From: Acetohalobium arabaticum DSM 5501
GTDB taxonomy: Bacteria > Bacillota > Halanaerobiia > Halobacteroidales > Acetohalobiaceae
Direction of reading: 5' to 3'
NCBI RefSeq assembly: GCF_000144695.1
Contig: NC_014378.1
Location: forward strand, 2,008,043-2,072,042
DNA: 64,000 nt
A model generated the notes under the pieces. That model did no database searches and was not told where the DNA came from. It saw nothing but the letters and a program-made list of their open reading frames with translations. Shown here piece after piece: positions 51,400 through 61,556 of this stretch. The stretch's first letter is position 1; each line of letters starts with the position of its first letter. The position numbers and the translations under genes were made by a program.

Positions 51400-53214
51400 T
51401 TATGGTTTGAAGATGATTTCCTGCTCCTGTAATAATCCTTTAATCTTACCTGCTGCTTCTTTCTCAGACTCAAACTCCGGTATATGCAAATCATAATTAA
51501 TATCCGTAGTTACATTCTTTCCTAACCAGACTGTCTTTATCTTATCAGGATTCACAGTAGTCTTAATCAACTCTAAATCATCCTGAGTTAACTCCACAGC
51601 AGTTACAGCTAAAATCGCTCCTGCATCGAGCATAATATTCGATACTTCCGCCAGTCTCCTCAAGTGCTCCTTCCGGTGATTATTCTCTTCTGTTCCTTTA
51701 ATATCCGCATCCACACCATATAAGACATTACCGATTCCTAAAAAGTAAACTATCTTACTGTCATTGAATAGTCGCTTCTCCAAAGCCTTAGCCGTCGGCT
51801 TCTTACCTACATCTTCTTCGCCGGTAATTAAGACTAAAGTAGACTTCTGATTATACTTCTCAGCCCGTTCATCATTAGTAATATGACTCTTCTCCCACTT
51901 ATAATTTCTGAGCATTACCTTCTCTCGAATCCAGCTCTGTTTATCTTCTAGGGCTTCTTGTACTATACCGCCACCGGCAATCTCATGCTCATCTACAATT
52001 ACAAACCGGCTGGTTTCAGCTATTTCATTGGCTAAATCAAAAGCAATTGCTTTATCCAGCTTCAAGATGCATTCCGCTACATCATGTCTTTCTATCCTAT
52101 CTTTTGCTTCATTCTGACTCAAATCCGAAGCATCGATTACTCGTTCAATCTCTTCTATTCTAGCTCTTACTTTAGCTGTACCGAGCTTTAAGTAATACTC
52201 CTTATCTTTAGTCATTTCCTTTCTACCTAGCCAAAAGATATTGGCTTTAATTCGAGATGTAGATTCTGGCTGTGGCTCATCATCAATAGTAGCTACTTCA
52301 CCGCGGGTAATATAGATCTGTTCCTCCAGAGTAAAGCCGGTAGACTCTCCTACACTGGCACTTACTGTTGTTGGTCTGTTAAAACCTTCAATCGACTTAA
52401 CCGTACTCTTCTTACCCGAAGGATAAAAGACTACCTCATCACCAACATTGACCTGACCAGAAGTTATTGTCCCGGCTATAATCCGGCGATCATCACCGCC
52501 TTTAGTAAACTTATAGACATCCTGCACCGGCATTCTAAAGGGTTGATCCATCGGTAACTCTTCCGCAGCAAAGCTGTCCAGCACTTCCAATACAGTCTCA
52601 TCTTCATACCACGGCGTATTATCAGATAGACTAGCGATATTATCGCCTTCCATACCGCTGACCGGCAGAAAAGTCTCCGGCTGTATATCTATCTCATGTA
52701 AAAACTCCGTATAATCCTCCACAATTTCATCATAAATTTCCTGATTATAATCAACTAAATCCATCTTATTAACCAACACAACTATCTGATCAATACCTAG
52801 CATCGACAACATATAGCCGTGCCGCTTAGAATTCTCCTGGATTCCTTCATCAGCATCAATCACCAACAGAGCAGCCTCAGCTCTAGCCGCTCCCGTCACC
52901 ATATTCTTCAAAAACTCAATATGCCCCGGCGCATCAAGAATAATATACTCCCGCTTCTCCGTCTCAAAGAAACACCGCGCCGAATCTATAGTAATTCCCT
53001 GCGACTGTTCATCCTTTAATGCATCAAGTAAGAAAGCATACTCAAACGGCTTAGAATTCTTGCGGCAGGTCTTCTTGACCTGTTCAAGCTTACCTTCAGG
53101 TAACGAATCCGTATCAGCCAGTAACCTACCGATAATCGTACTCTTACCATGATCAACATGACCAGCAATCACTATATTCAAATCTTCCTTCTGTTCAGCC
53201 AATTCCGTAGTCAT
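51400..53214 (-). CDS. cysN: Sulfate adenylyltransferase GTPase subunit with C-terminal CysC-like domain
   Basis: 604 residues from ATG at 53214 (GAGGAG 8 bases before; the frame extends upstream without a ribosome site). The GTPase part has G1 [10 protein letters not shown]2/G3 GITID and DAPGHIEF, G4 NKMD, followed by two beta-barrels. With CysD it makes adenylylsulfate (APS) from sulfate and ATP. Residues after about 455 align with APS kinase, but the P-loop reads GEEDVGKKP, lacking the serine/threonine after GK, and the usual DGDN reads LGIGN. The kinase domain is probably inactive. A structured RNA candidate lies between this gene and cysD. Confidence 0.92.
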   Translation of the reverse strand: MTTELAEQKEDLNIVIAGHVDHGKSTIIGRLLADTDSLPEGKLEQVKKTCRKNSKPFEYAFLLDALKDEQSQGITIDSARCFFETEKREYIILDAPGHIEFLKNMVTGAARAEAALLVIDADEGIQENSKRHGYMLSMLGIDQIVVLVNKMDLVDYNQEIYDEIVEDYTEFLHEIDIQPETFLPVSGMEGDNIASLSDNTPWYEDETVLEVLDSFAAEELPMDQPFRMPVQDVYKFTKGGDDRRIIAGTITSGQVNVGDEVVFYPSGKKSTVKSIEGFNRPTTVSASVGESTGFTLEEQIYITRGEVATIDDEPQPESTSRIKANIFWLGRKEMTKDKEYYLKLGTAKVRARIEEIERVIDASDLSQNEAKDRIERHDVAECILKLDKAIAFDLANEIAETSRFVIVDEHEIAGGGIVQEALEDKQSWIREKVMLRNYKWEKSHITNDERAEKYNQKSTLVLITGEEDVGKKPTAKALEKRLFNDSKIVYFLGIGNVLYGVDADIKGTEENNHRKEHLRRLAEVSNIMLDAGAILAVTAVELTQDDLELIKTTVNPDKIKTVWLGKNVTTDINYDLHIPEFESEKEAAGKIKGLLQEQEIIFKP

Positions 53215-53349
53215 TAACGACTCTCCTCTACTAGTAAATATTCTTTTGACACTAGACTTACACGAGACTGTACACCAGACTATTTTCATCATAACATTTC
53301 CTTAACTTAATATTCAATACTTCTCATTATCTATAATATCTTACTACAA

Positions 53350-53476
53350 ATAGTCAACATTTCTCTGGAGCGACTCTTAAATTAGCCCGAAGCCAAGGAT
53401 GGCGAGAGGGCTAACTTTGAGAATGAGTGAGACAGGACGTCGAATGAATGGCAAGCGTAAGAGATTTGTTGACTAT
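53350..53476 (-). ncRNA. Candidate structured RNA between cysD and cysN
   Basis: ATAGTCAACA (53350-53359) pairs exactly with TGTTGACTAT (53467-53476), and CTC/GAG just inside extends it. Within, CTCTTAAATTAGCCC pairs with GGGCTAACTTTGAG, ending in a small CCA-AGGA-TGG hairpin with asymmetric internal loops. GC content is well above its AT-rich surroundings, and no frame is open. Strand cannot be decided; minus is given because both neighbours are on it. It could be the cysN leader (a riboswitch) or a mobile RNA element. I do not recognise a known family. Confidence 0.6.
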
Positions 53477-53505
53477 AAACTACAATATATTAGTATGCAC
53501 TAATC

Positions 53506-54387
53506 TTACATATATCCTTCTTTACGAAGTTCCTCGAGACCTCCACCGTCCTCTTCATCTTGTTTCCTCCCAGCACGTTCAGCAATATTAGAAAATTTAC
53601 CACTCTCTAATTCCTTAACTATCTCCTGCGGTGTACTGGCCGTCGACTCCACCGGGTCAGTACAGGGGGCACAGCCTAATGACCGATATCTAGTTCCGTC
53701 CCCTTGATCATAATAGAGTGAAACCATCGGAATATTCTCCCGCTCAATATAGCGCCAGATATCTACTTCTTTCCAGTCTAACAATGGATGAATCCGTACA
53801 TGAGTCCCCGGCGCAAAATCAGTCTTATACTGGTCCCAAAACTCCGGCGGCTGATCACCGAGATCCCAATCATTATTCGTATCCCGCGGCGAGAAGTATC
53901 GCTCCTTGGAACGAGTACCCTCCTCATCAGCTCTGACACCGACAATTACACCAGTATACGGTTCAGGATTCTCTTCTACCTCATACTTACCAGTATTATG
54001 ATTCATTCTATACCGCGGCCAGGTGCCGTTTAATGTCTTCTTTAATGCTTCCGACTTCAGATTCTTACAGCACTCTATCCGCGTAGTATTGCCGTCAGGA
54101 AAAGTCTCCTTATTCTCTAAAGCAGCTTCATTCTGGCCGTAAATCATATCCAGCTCCCATTCTTTAGCCAATCTATCTCTATGTTCAATCATTTCTGGAA
54201 TCTTATAATCAGTATCTATATGGACTAAAGGGAGCGGTACATGACCAAAGAAGGCCTTTCGGGCTAACCATAATAAGACTGTACTATCCTTGCCAATCGA
54301 CCATAACATTGATAAGTTATTAAATTCACTATAAGCCTCTCGGATAATATGAATACTCTTATTCTCCAAACGATCCAGATGATCCAT
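53506..54387 (-). CDS. cysD: Sulfate adenylyltransferase small subunit
   Basis: 293 residues. PP-loop ATP pyrophosphatase that adenylates sulfate, driven by the GTPase CysN. Motifs: [20 protein letters not shown] (SxGKDS loop), [36 protein letters not shown] and [17 protein letters not shown]. Length is typical. ATG at 54387 follows AAGGAGGTATTAAGTT. The aprA-like gene upstream, which should use the product APS, is broken. Confidence 0.95.
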   Translation of the reverse strand: MDHLDRLENKSIHIIREAYSEFNNLSMLWSIGKDSTVLLWLARKAFFGHVPLPLVHIDTDYKIPEMIEHRDRLAKEWELDMIYGQNEAALENKETFPDGNTTRIECCKNLKSEALKKTLNGTWPRYRMNHNTGKYEVEENPEPYTGVIVGVRADEEGTRSKERYFSPRDTNNDWDLGDQPPEFWDQYKTDFAPGTHVRIHPLLDWKEVDIWRYIERENIPMVSLYYDQGDGTRYRSLGCAPCTDPVESTASTPQEIVKELESGKFSNIAERAGRKQDEEDGGGLEELRKEGYM

Positions 54388-54416
54388 AACTTAATACCTC
54401 CTTAGAATAGTTTCTG

Positions 54417-55680
54417 CTACAGATTCAAATTAAACTGTAACTTATTCTCAATCGTAAACTTCTCTACTGAACCACCTACCTCTACAGGCTGTCGTTCAAT
54501 AATTTCAATTTCCTCTGAATCTTTATCATAACTGGAATTAACAAACTTAAGCCAGTTCTTATCATCCTTAGTAGGATAGTCGACTCTTTGTTGATAACCT
54601 CTCCAGCGCGTTTCCTTTCTATACAGTAAATGTTCAACTAAGACCTGAGCCCCCAGGTACGGTCAATCACTTCGTGTAGCTTTAACAGTTAGTGCTTATT
54701 TTCAGTTTTAGCATCACTTAAATCCTGTTTAAATCTCGCTAATAATTGCCTAGCCTGCAATAACTTTTCTTCATAAATTCGATAATCAGTACTTAAGCCT
54801 CCAGCATATTCATCCATTATCTTCTGTAATCGTTCTTCTAAGTCTTGAGGTTTAAATCCACCCTCATTTTCAAGTGGAGCCCAGACCCGTCTAAACTCCT
54901 TAGTGATCAAATCCTGGCTTAATTCAGCAAAGTCAACTCCTTCAATATATTCTAAAGCACTTAAACCAGCAATCTCTCCTTCTACCATACAGCCAGTGGC
55001 ATACTTCTTAGGTGCCCCTCCAGCTACATCTCCGGCTGCATATAACCCGTCAAGCGTTGTCTTCCGATCCACATCAATCCAGTAACCTGATTGGGAATGT
55101 CCTCCCACTATATACGGCTCAGTGCCATATATCTCTATCGGTTCTTCCTGTGGTTCTATCTCTTCATCGGCCCACTTTAGAATAATATCTGGCGACATAT
55201 TTAGAAACGAGGATTTTAATCTCTGTCCCTCCTCATCACTGAGATGAGTAATATCTAAATAACAGGGGCCTCTCCCGGCTCTAATTCCCATAGCATAACC
55301 AGCTCCAGCATTAAAGGGCGGATACCACATCTTATGCCGGGCCTGACCGGGATTATTAGGCCTATAAATTCCTGAGGCACCACCGGTAGCAACTATGACT
55401 GCTTTAGCCTGAATAAGATAAAACTTATTCTCTCTAACCGAAAATCCAAAAGCACCACGAACTTTACCATCTACTACTATATAATTAGTGATATTAACTC
55501 TATTTAATACATTTACGCCGCTTCTTTCTACTGCCTCGGCTATAATCGGTTTAATATGTTCTCCATTAATCTTAATACTGCGGTCACCTTTAGAAACATA
55601 ATTACCTAATAACATCCAGCTGCTCCACCACCGATAATTAAAATATCAGTCTTTAACTTAACCGTTTCAATCTCATCCAT
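54417..55680 (-). pseudogene. aprA: AprA-like adenylylsulfate reductase alpha subunit, multiply broken
   Basis: The start is intact (ATG at 55680, KLKTDILIIGGGAAGC, the FAD-binding motif), then about 110 codons are deleted and the frame stops at 55606. Homology resumes in another frame at GNYVSKGDRSIKINGEHIKP and runs to 54689, with GGHSQSGYWIDVDRKTTLDG, LYAAGDVAGGAPKKYATG. There a TAA replaces an expected sense codon after KTENKH; the next part (LLKLHEVIDRTWG) then shifts frame in a run of G near 54655, and the true C-terminus (AQVLVEHLLYRKETRWRGYQ onward) continues to 54417. Three independent lesions show that it is dead. It would have reduced APS to sulfite. Confidence 0.88.
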
Positions 55681-55749
55681 CTTAACCACCTTACTAACTA
55701 TTTTTACTACTACTGAGTGCTTGAGCGAAATCCTGTTTAAGTTAGGTGT

Positions 55750-56010
55750 CTAATTCTTTTTAACTCTCAACACATAATGCCCCTCTGCTGTCTTATGTTG
55801 GTCCAAAATTTCATGTCCTTCGGAAGCCAAGCTATCCGGCACGTTGGCGATAGGTTCTCCCTGGTCAAGATAAATCTCTAAAACTTTTCCTTCATCCAAC
55901 GGTGCCATAGCTACCTTGGCCTTGACAAAATTCATTGGACACTCAACCCCTCTTAAATCAATAACTTCTATGTCTCCATTCTCTTCTTTATCTATTAATA
56001 AATTTAACAA
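55750..56010 (-). CDS. TusA/SirA-family sulfur carrier protein
   Basis: 86 residues. TusA-like fold with RGVECPMNFVKAKVAM: the sulfur-accepting cysteine lies in CPMNFVK, a variant of the usual CPxP motif seen in versions tied to sulfate assimilation genes. C-terminal GHYVLRVKKN. It lies 69 bases before the broken aprA and in line with cysDN, so it probably carried sulfur or sulfite intermediates in that pathway. It appears intact. Confidence 0.85.
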   Translation of the reverse strand: MLNLLIDKEENGDIEVIDLRGVECPMNFVKAKVAMAPLDEGKVLEIYLDQGEPIANVPDSLASEGHEILDQHKTAEGHYVLRVKKN

Positions 56011-56023
56011 TAATCTTTATCAT

Positions 56024-58294
56024 TTATTTTTCTAAGTACCTCGGCTGCACATCAACTCGACGTAATAAGTTTGCATTAGTAACTACACTAATAGAGCTAG
56101 TTGCCATTGCTGCTTCAGCTATAATTGGATGTAATAATCCCAAAATCGCCACTGGAATAGCAATTGTATTGTAGATAAAGGCCCAGAATAGATTCTGCTT
56201 AATCTTTCTAAAGGTAGCCCGAGATAACTTAATAGCTGTAATTACTGAAGATAGATTTCCTCTAACTAAAGTAACATCAGAAGATTCAATCGCAATATCT
56301 GTCCCTGTTCCAATGGCAATTCCTACATTAGCTTGAGTTAAAGCTGGAGCATCATTAATGCCATCTCCTACCATGGCAACTGTTCCAAATTCATCCTGTA
56401 ACTTCATAATCTCATCTACCTTGCCATCAGGTAAGACTTCGGCTACTACATGATCAATTCCTACTTCCTGAGCAATTGCCTTAGCAGTTCGTTCATTATC
56501 TCCTGTAATCATTGCTGTCTCTAAACCTAAATCTCTTAGTTCAGCAATTGCTTGTTTAGAATCTTCTTTTAGAGGGTCAGCTACTGCTATAATTCCTGCT
56601 AATTGATTATCAACTCCAATTAACATAGCAGTTTTGGCTTCTTCCTCCAATGTTTTCATTCTGTCTTCTACTGGAGAAACATCTATATCTTGTTCATCCA
56701 TTAATCTTCTACTTCCTACAAACACTTGACTATCACCGACCTGGGCCTGCACCCCTTTACCAGTAATTGCTTCAAAACCAGATATATCATCTATTGTTAA
56801 ATCATCTTCTTGGGCTCTTCTGACTATTGCTTCTCCTAAGGGATGTTCAGAACCTGCTTCTACACTAGCAGCTAACTGTAATAGTTCTGCTTCACTAAAG
56901 CCCTCACTAGGTACTAAATCAGTTACTGCCGGATGGCCTTCAGTTATAGTCCCGGTCTTATCAAAGACAATGGTATGGACTTCTTTTAAAGTCTGAATTG
57001 CTTCGCCTTTTCTAATTAAGACACCATTTTCTGCCCCCATTCCTGTACCAACCATTAGAGCAGTTGGAGTTGCCAATCCTAAAGCACAAGGACAAGCAAT
57101 TACTAAAACGGCTATAGTAGCAAAGATAGCTCCTGTAATCAAGCCCAAGTTAGGATTAACCCACGGTAGATAAGCTGCTGCCCAGGTAGTAACTTCTCTC
57201 AAAGTCTCAGGGAATAATAGCCATAAACCAAAAGTTACAGCTGCTATAATTAATACTGTAGGTACAAAAATACTTGTTACTCTATCGGCAAATTCTTGGA
57301 TAGGCACCTTAGTGCCCTGCGCTTCTTCCACCATCTTAATCACTTGGGATAAAAAGGTATCCTTACCAACCTTAGTAGCCTTAACTTTAATTAAGCCTCG
57401 CTGGTTAATCGTAGCTCCGATCACTTCATCTCCTACTGTCTTTTTTACCGGCATTGACTCTCCGGTAGCCATTGATTCATCTATAGCACTCTCTCCTTCA
57501 ATAATTTCTCCATCAGTAGGAACCTTTTCTCCTGGCTTAATAACCATTATATCTCCCACTTGAACTTCATCAACTGGAACTTCTACTTCTTCTCCCTCAC
57601 GAACTACTGTTGCTGTCTTGGCACCTAGTTCTAATAACTTCTTAATTGCCTGGGAAGCTCTACCTTTAGCTTTGGTTTCAATATAGCGGCCTGTTAAGTG
57701 AAAAGTCATAATCATCCCGGCTACTCCAGCGTAATCTGCTAATGGGGTGAAGAAACTAGCCGGTCCAGTTATAAAGGCTGCTCCAGTTCCCATCGCAATC
57801 AAGACATCCATATTGGCACTACCATGAGAGATAGCTTTATAAGCTGTATAATAAGTCTTTCGTCCTACCAATAATAGAATCGGAGTAGCTAAAGCAATCA
57901 TTCCCAGATGATAAACTGTCTCTGTCGGCCAAGCAATCCCCAAAAACATCTCGGGAATCATCCATAAGATAATCGGAATCGTCAGTCCCCAACTCCATAA
58001 CATCTTACTACGTGCTTTTGCAATCTTTTGTTGGTCTTCATCTTGCTCTTCTACTTCTGTTTTCTCCTCTTCAACTACTTCATATCCTGTATCCTCTACT
58101 ATTTGCTTTAAATCATAGTCACTAACTTGGGCTGGATTGAATTCAACAGTTGCCTTTTCAGCTGCAAAGTTAACTGTTGCGTCTATAACTCCTTCAGTAT
58201 TATCCAAAGCACTTTCTACACGCTGTGCGCAACTAGCGCAGGTCATATCAGCAATCTTTAAAGTACTTCTCTCTAATTGTTGTGCCTGCTCCAT
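56024..58294 (-). CDS. copA: Copper-exporting P1B-type ATPase
   Basis: 756 residues. One N-terminal heavy-metal domain with ADMTCASCAQRVESAL, eight membrane helices including the transport motif CPCALGLATP, the phosphorylation site VFDKTGTITEG, the HP motif SVEAGSEHPLGEAIV and the hinge MVGDGINDAPAL. The CPC motif with YN in helix 7 (FWAFIYNTIAIPVA) and MxxSS in helix 8 (MATSSISVV) indicate Cu(I) export. Start ATG at 58294 after AAGGAGGGATAGTA. A palindrome upstream may bind a copper sensor. It ends 14 bases before the TusA-like gene. Confidence 0.95.
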   Translation of the reverse strand: MEQAQQLERSTLKIADMTCASCAQRVESALDNTEGVIDATVNFAAEKATVEFNPAQVSDYDLKQIVEDTGYEVVEEEKTEVEEQDEDQQKIAKARSKMLWSWGLTIPIILWMIPEMFLGIAWPTETVYHLGMIALATPILLLVGRKTYYTAYKAISHGSANMDVLIAMGTGAAFITGPASFFTPLADYAGVAGMIMTFHLTGRYIETKAKGRASQAIKKLLELGAKTATVVREGEEVEVPVDEVQVGDIMVIKPGEKVPTDGEIIEGESAIDESMATGESMPVKKTVGDEVIGATINQRGLIKVKATKVGKDTFLSQVIKMVEEAQGTKVPIQEFADRVTSIFVPTVLIIAAVTFGLWLLFPETLREVTTWAAAYLPWVNPNLGLITGAIFATIAVLVIACPCALGLATPTALMVGTGMGAENGVLIRKGEAIQTLKEVHTIVFDKTGTITEGHPAVTDLVPSEGFSEAELLQLAASVEAGSEHPLGEAIVRRAQEDDLTIDDISGFEAITGKGVQAQVGDSQVFVGSRRLMDEQDIDVSPVEDRMKTLEEEAKTAMLIGVDNQLAGIIAVADPLKEDSKQAIAELRDLGLETAMITGDNERTAKAIAQEVGIDHVVAEVLPDGKVDEIMKLQDEFGTVAMVGDGINDAPALTQANVGIAIGTGTDIAIESSDVTLVRGNLSSVITAIKLSRATFRKIKQNLFWAFIYNTIAIPVAILGLLHPIIAEAAMATSSISVVTNANLLRRVDVQPRYLEK

Positions 58295-58365
58295 TACTAT
58301 CCCTCCTTAATCCTCTATTATTATAATCTACTTATTGGAAATTACTATACTTTATTATTATACGT

Positions 58366-58382
58366 ATACCCCGCATAGGTAT
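58366..58382. promoter_or_regulatory. Possible metal-sensor operator upstream of copA
   Basis: ATACC-CCGCATA-GGTAT, about 72 bases before the copA start, is the only GC-rich palindrome in an AT-rich leader. MerR/CueR-type and CsoR-type sensors use comparable ACC/GGT dyads. No sensor gene is in the window. Confidence 0.4.
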
Positions 58383-58458
58383 TATCTCATGAAAAATGAT
58401 ACCATATTATATTCAGCTTGTCAAGCATGATAAAAATTTATCATAGCAGAGAATAAAA

Positions 58459-58497
58459 AAGAGAGCTACCAGTTTCCAGACTGATTATAGCTCTCTT
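58459..58497 (-). terminator. Terminator after the ccdA unit
   Basis: AAGAGAGCTA and TAGCTCTCTT form a 10-bp stem; read on the minus strand it ends in a T-run (complement of AAAAAA at 58455-58460). Confidence 0.75.
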
Positions 58498-58548
58498 ATA
58501 AAATATTCAATTAATATCTACTGCTTTAGAGATTAACCCCCGTTTAAC

Positions 58549-58653
58549 CTACAAAATTTTACCAGCAGGACCGATAAAATATGGAGTAGGAATAGCAGAA
58601 ATATGATATATTGTAGAAATCTCTTTGGTCGGATCCAATAAGATCTGATTCAT
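58549..58653 (-). pseudogene. Thioredoxin-like (TlpA/ResA-type) fragment after ccdA
   Basis: ATG at 58653 with GAGGAAATTAAT before it opens a 34-codon frame ending YHISAIPTPYFIGPAGKIL. The segment with cis-proline IPTPYFIGPAGKI is the typical middle of TlpA-like reductases; the CxxC active site is missing. It lies 27 bases after ccdA, whose partner it would have been. Remnant, though a small peptide could be made. Confidence 0.55.
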
Positions 58654-58680
58654 ATTAATTTCCTCTTCTAGTAATTAATG

Positions 58681-59361
58681 CTACCAATAAAAATACTGAC
58701 TCAACTTCTGAATCTGATTTAAATAAAGTAGTATTCCAAAGATAATCATCACTACTCCACTAACCTTAGAAATCAAGGGCAGATACTTATTAATCTTATT
58801 TGATAATGAAGTAAACTTATTAATAAAGACTGCAGTTAAAATAAAAGGAATTCCTAAACCTAAAGAATAAACCGTTAATAACAAGACCCCTGTTACCACT
58901 GTGGTAGATGAACCTGCATATAACAGGATAGAAGCCAAAACAGTTCCTACACAGGGCGTCCAACCAGCTGCAAAAGCCATCCCCATTAAGATTGAACTAA
59001 ACCAGTTAGTTGCTTGTTGGGGCCCCTTAAATCTAACCTCTTTATATAATAAATCGAATTTAAGTATCCCTACCATCTGCAGACCAAAGACAATAATTAA
59101 AATTCCACTTATCTTAGTAAATATAGACTGATACCGAGCAAACAGCTGGCCTAAATAACTGGCTGAAGCCCCCATTAAAATAAATATAATTGAAAAACCA
59201 ATTACAAATCCTATAGCTCTAACTAAAGTAAATAGCCTTCCTTTTTGGGCCGCACTACCTGTTATATAGCTTACATAGGCCGGAACTAATGGTAAAACAC
59301 AAGGCGAAACAAAAGAAGTTATTCCAGCTAATAAAGCAACAATGATCGAAACCTCCTGCAT
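58681..59361 (-). CDS. ccdA: CcdA-type thiol-disulfide transport membrane protein
   Basis: 226 residues with six membrane helices. Redox-active cysteines are in SFVSPCVLPLVPAYVS (helix 1) and AFAAGWTPCVGTVLAS (helix 4), the two positions used to pass electrons from cytoplasmic thioredoxin to proteins outside. Family length is normal. Its usual partner, a TlpA/ResA-like protein, survives only as a fragment just downstream. Confidence 0.92.
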   Translation of the reverse strand: MQEVSIIVALLAGITSFVSPCVLPLVPAYVSYITGSAAQKGRLFTLVRAIGFVIGFSIIFILMGASASYLGQLFARYQSIFTKISGILIIVFGLQMVGILKFDLLYKEVRFKGPQQATNWFSSILMGMAFAAGWTPCVGTVLASILLYAGSSTTVVTGVLLLTVYSLGLGIPFILTAVFINKFTSLSNKINKYLPLISKVSGVVMIIFGILLYLNQIQKLSQYFYW

Positions 59362-59415
59362 AATCTCCTCCCCCCTTAAGTCATTAAAGATACCAGCAAA
59401 TTAATTTTAACTAAA

Positions 59416-59451
59416 TAATAATAGGGATGGCAATTGCCATCCCTATTATTA
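59416..59451. terminator. Perfect 36-base palindrome between feo and ccdA genes
   Basis: TAATAATAGGGATGGCAA and its exact complement without a loop. Placed between the zinc-ribbon gene end and ccdA start, it likely terminates the feo transcript. 59362-59522 holds nothing else. Confidence 0.7.
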
Positions 59452-59522
59452 TCAAATCTATATGCTTAGTTAGATTCGAAAACCCTATAGTATCTGCATT
59501 ATAATCTGCATTTAACTTAAAA

Positions 59523-59666
59523 TCAAGTAAAACTACATTTATTGCATTCTGAACACTTCTTAAGTAATATCTTATTACAGCGCGGACATCTCAACACTTC
59601 TTTATCAGTTACTTCATATCTGCACTGTGGACAAAACCGTACTGCTTTATCAGTATCACATTCCAC
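59523..59666 (-). CDS. Small zinc-ribbon protein downstream of feoB
   Basis: 47 residues from GTG at 59666 (AGGTGATAAA). Three cysteine pairs (FCPQCRYEV, RCPRCNKIL, KCSECNKC) predict two zinc ribbons or one elaborated ribbon. It follows feoB by 49 bases on the same strand and precedes the terminator palindrome, so it is probably the last gene of the feo unit. A role in iron uptake, such as a FeoC-like stabiliser, is only a guess from position. Confidence 0.65.
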   Translation of the reverse strand: MECDTDKAVRFCPQCRYEVTDKEVLRCPRCNKILLKKCSECNKCSFT

Positions 59667-59715
59667 TTTATCACCTACTTATAAGCAATTGCTAATACAG
59701 AATTAATAGTTAATA

Positions 59716-61554
59716 TTATAATATTTTTGCTACAATTCCACCAACAACAAAGGCCGTAATCCAGCTTCCGAACCAGATAGCCAGAGATTCTTTCCAGTTT
59801 CTTTCTTTGATCATGATCATCATCGCTGCAATGCAGGGCACAAATAGAGTAATAGTAATCAGTGAAACTATCGTCTGTACCGGAGTCATTGCTAAATCAG
59901 TCAATCCTGCAGCTCCAAAGTCTCGACGAACAATTCCCATAATGAAAGCAGTAGCTGCTTCTTTTGGTAGTTCCAGCCATCCCACAGTAATTGGAGCTAC
60001 TAATTCTTGAATTGCTGTCAAGATACCAAAATTCTGCATTACCGTTACTACTGCTGCTCCTATTACAAAGATCGGTCCTGCTTCTTTAATAAATGACTTC
60101 GACTTAATATAGGTCTTACGGAGTATATTACTTAATTTAGGCCATCTAAGCGGCGGTAAATCTATTAGTAAATCAGTAGACTTACCAGGCATTACTCGAT
60201 TTAAAAACGTTCCACTTAAGATATAAACCACAGCAATAGTAGCTACATAAATCATAAAGTATTTCGCTCCCAGTGGAGCAATCAAACCTACAATCACTCC
60301 CAACTGAGCCGAACATGGAATAGCCAAGCCCAATAAGAAGACCGCAATAATCCGCTCTCGCTTAGAACCCAACAATCTGGTGGTGATAGTCGCCATTGTT
60401 ACACAGCCAAATCCTAATAACATAGGAATAATAGCCCGTCCATTCATTCCCAACGAAGTAAGTACTCTATCCACTAACACAGCAACCCGGGGCAAGTAAC
60501 CTGAATCTTCCAGTAAAGATAAAAATAAATAAAACCCAATTACTAACGGAAGCAATAAACCAAAGGTATAAGTTACAGCCATTGTTAATATTCCAAACTG
60601 ACCAACTAATAATTTCCCCAACAGAGAATCAATAGCTACTAAATTTCCCACAATGCCCTTAATAAATGGTTCATAGGTTTCAGCAAATACAGCTCCCTCA
60701 GTAAAATCAACTATTGTCTGGGCTACAAAAACTCCAATAAATTCATATAAACCATACAGCACTGCCAACAACATCGGAATTCCTGTAATTGGTCTAACCA
60801 TCCATCGTCCTAATTTAACCTTAAAATTAGTATCTTCTGTAGCTTGACTAAGCACTTTATCAGTAATTTCATTTACTCGTTCCCGCCGCTGCCGATAAAT
60901 TTCTTCTTTCTTATCTGTAGGTTCTAGATTATTTCTATTAGCTACATTAACATCGCCTTCTAACACCAATAATCCCTCACGGCGGTTAAGCTCCATCTCA
61001 TTCAAGTCAGCTTCTACTTCTTCAGTTAAACTAACCTCTCCTTTTTGAGCAGTATCAATAACTCGTTTTACTTCTTCTAATCCTTTGCCTTCAGGAGCTA
61101 CAGTAGGAATAACTGGTACTCCAAGCTCTCTGCTTAACTTATCCACATCAATATCTAAGCCATTCTCCTGAGCTTCATCCATCATATTCAGTGCTATCAC
61201 TACTGGAATACCCATATCTATAATCTGCTGCGTTAAAAATAAATCCCGCTCTAAGTGCACAGCATCTACAATATTAACTACTACATCAGCCGATAAAATT
61301 ACATCCCGAGCTACTCTTTCTTCATCATTAAAAGATGATACTCCATAAACTCCCGGCGTATCAAGGACTACTTTATCATTGTACTTTCCAGAACTAATAT
61401 CCAGTGTTGTTCCGGGATAGTTGGATACATCTACATAGACTCCCGTGAAATCATTAAAGAAAATAGACTTACCTACATTTGGATTTCCTGCTAATACTAC
61501 TTTTTGAGCCTTTTCAGGTATATCAATTTGATGAGTAATATCACAACAGTCCAT
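59716..61554 (-). CDS. feoB: Ferrous iron transporter FeoB
   Basis: 612 residues. N-terminal G-protein domain: G1 GNPNVGKSIFFND, G3 DTPGVYG, G4 NMMDE, then a GDI-like helical region, and a membrane domain with two Gate segments (FGCVTMATITTR, and VPCIAAMMIMIKERNWK) and the cysteine in AIPCSAQLG. The protein drives GTP-dependent Fe2+ uptake. It is somewhat shorter than E. coli FeoB (773) but typical of Firmicutes. ATG at 61554 lies 2 bases after feoA. Confidence 0.95.
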   Translation of the reverse strand: MDCCDITHQIDIPEKAQKVVLAGNPNVGKSIFFNDFTGVYVDVSNYPGTTLDISSGKYNDKVVLDTPGVYGVSSFNDEERVARDVILSADVVVNIVDAVHLERDLFLTQQIIDMGIPVVIALNMMDEAQENGLDIDVDKLSRELGVPVIPTVAPEGKGLEEVKRVIDTAQKGEVSLTEEVEADLNEMELNRREGLLVLEGDVNVANRNNLEPTDKKEEIYRQRRERVNEITDKVLSQATEDTNFKVKLGRWMVRPITGIPMLLAVLYGLYEFIGVFVAQTIVDFTEGAVFAETYEPFIKGIVGNLVAIDSLLGKLLVGQFGILTMAVTYTFGLLLPLVIGFYLFLSLLEDSGYLPRVAVLVDRVLTSLGMNGRAIIPMLLGFGCVTMATITTRLLGSKRERIIAVFLLGLAIPCSAQLGVIVGLIAPLGAKYFMIYVATIAVVYILSGTFLNRVMPGKSTDLLIDLPPLRWPKLSNILRKTYIKSKSFIKEAGPIFVIGAAVVTVMQNFGILTAIQELVAPITVGWLELPKEAATAFIMGIVRRDFGAAGLTDLAMTPVQTIVSLITITLFVPCIAAMMIMIKERNWKESLAIWFGSWITAFVVGGIVAKIL

Positions 61555-61556
61555 AG

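Noticed and set aside
55606-55608. UAG in the aprA start fragment as a pyrrolysine codon
   Set aside because: Homology does not continue in that frame after the UAG; a large deletion with a frame change explains it.
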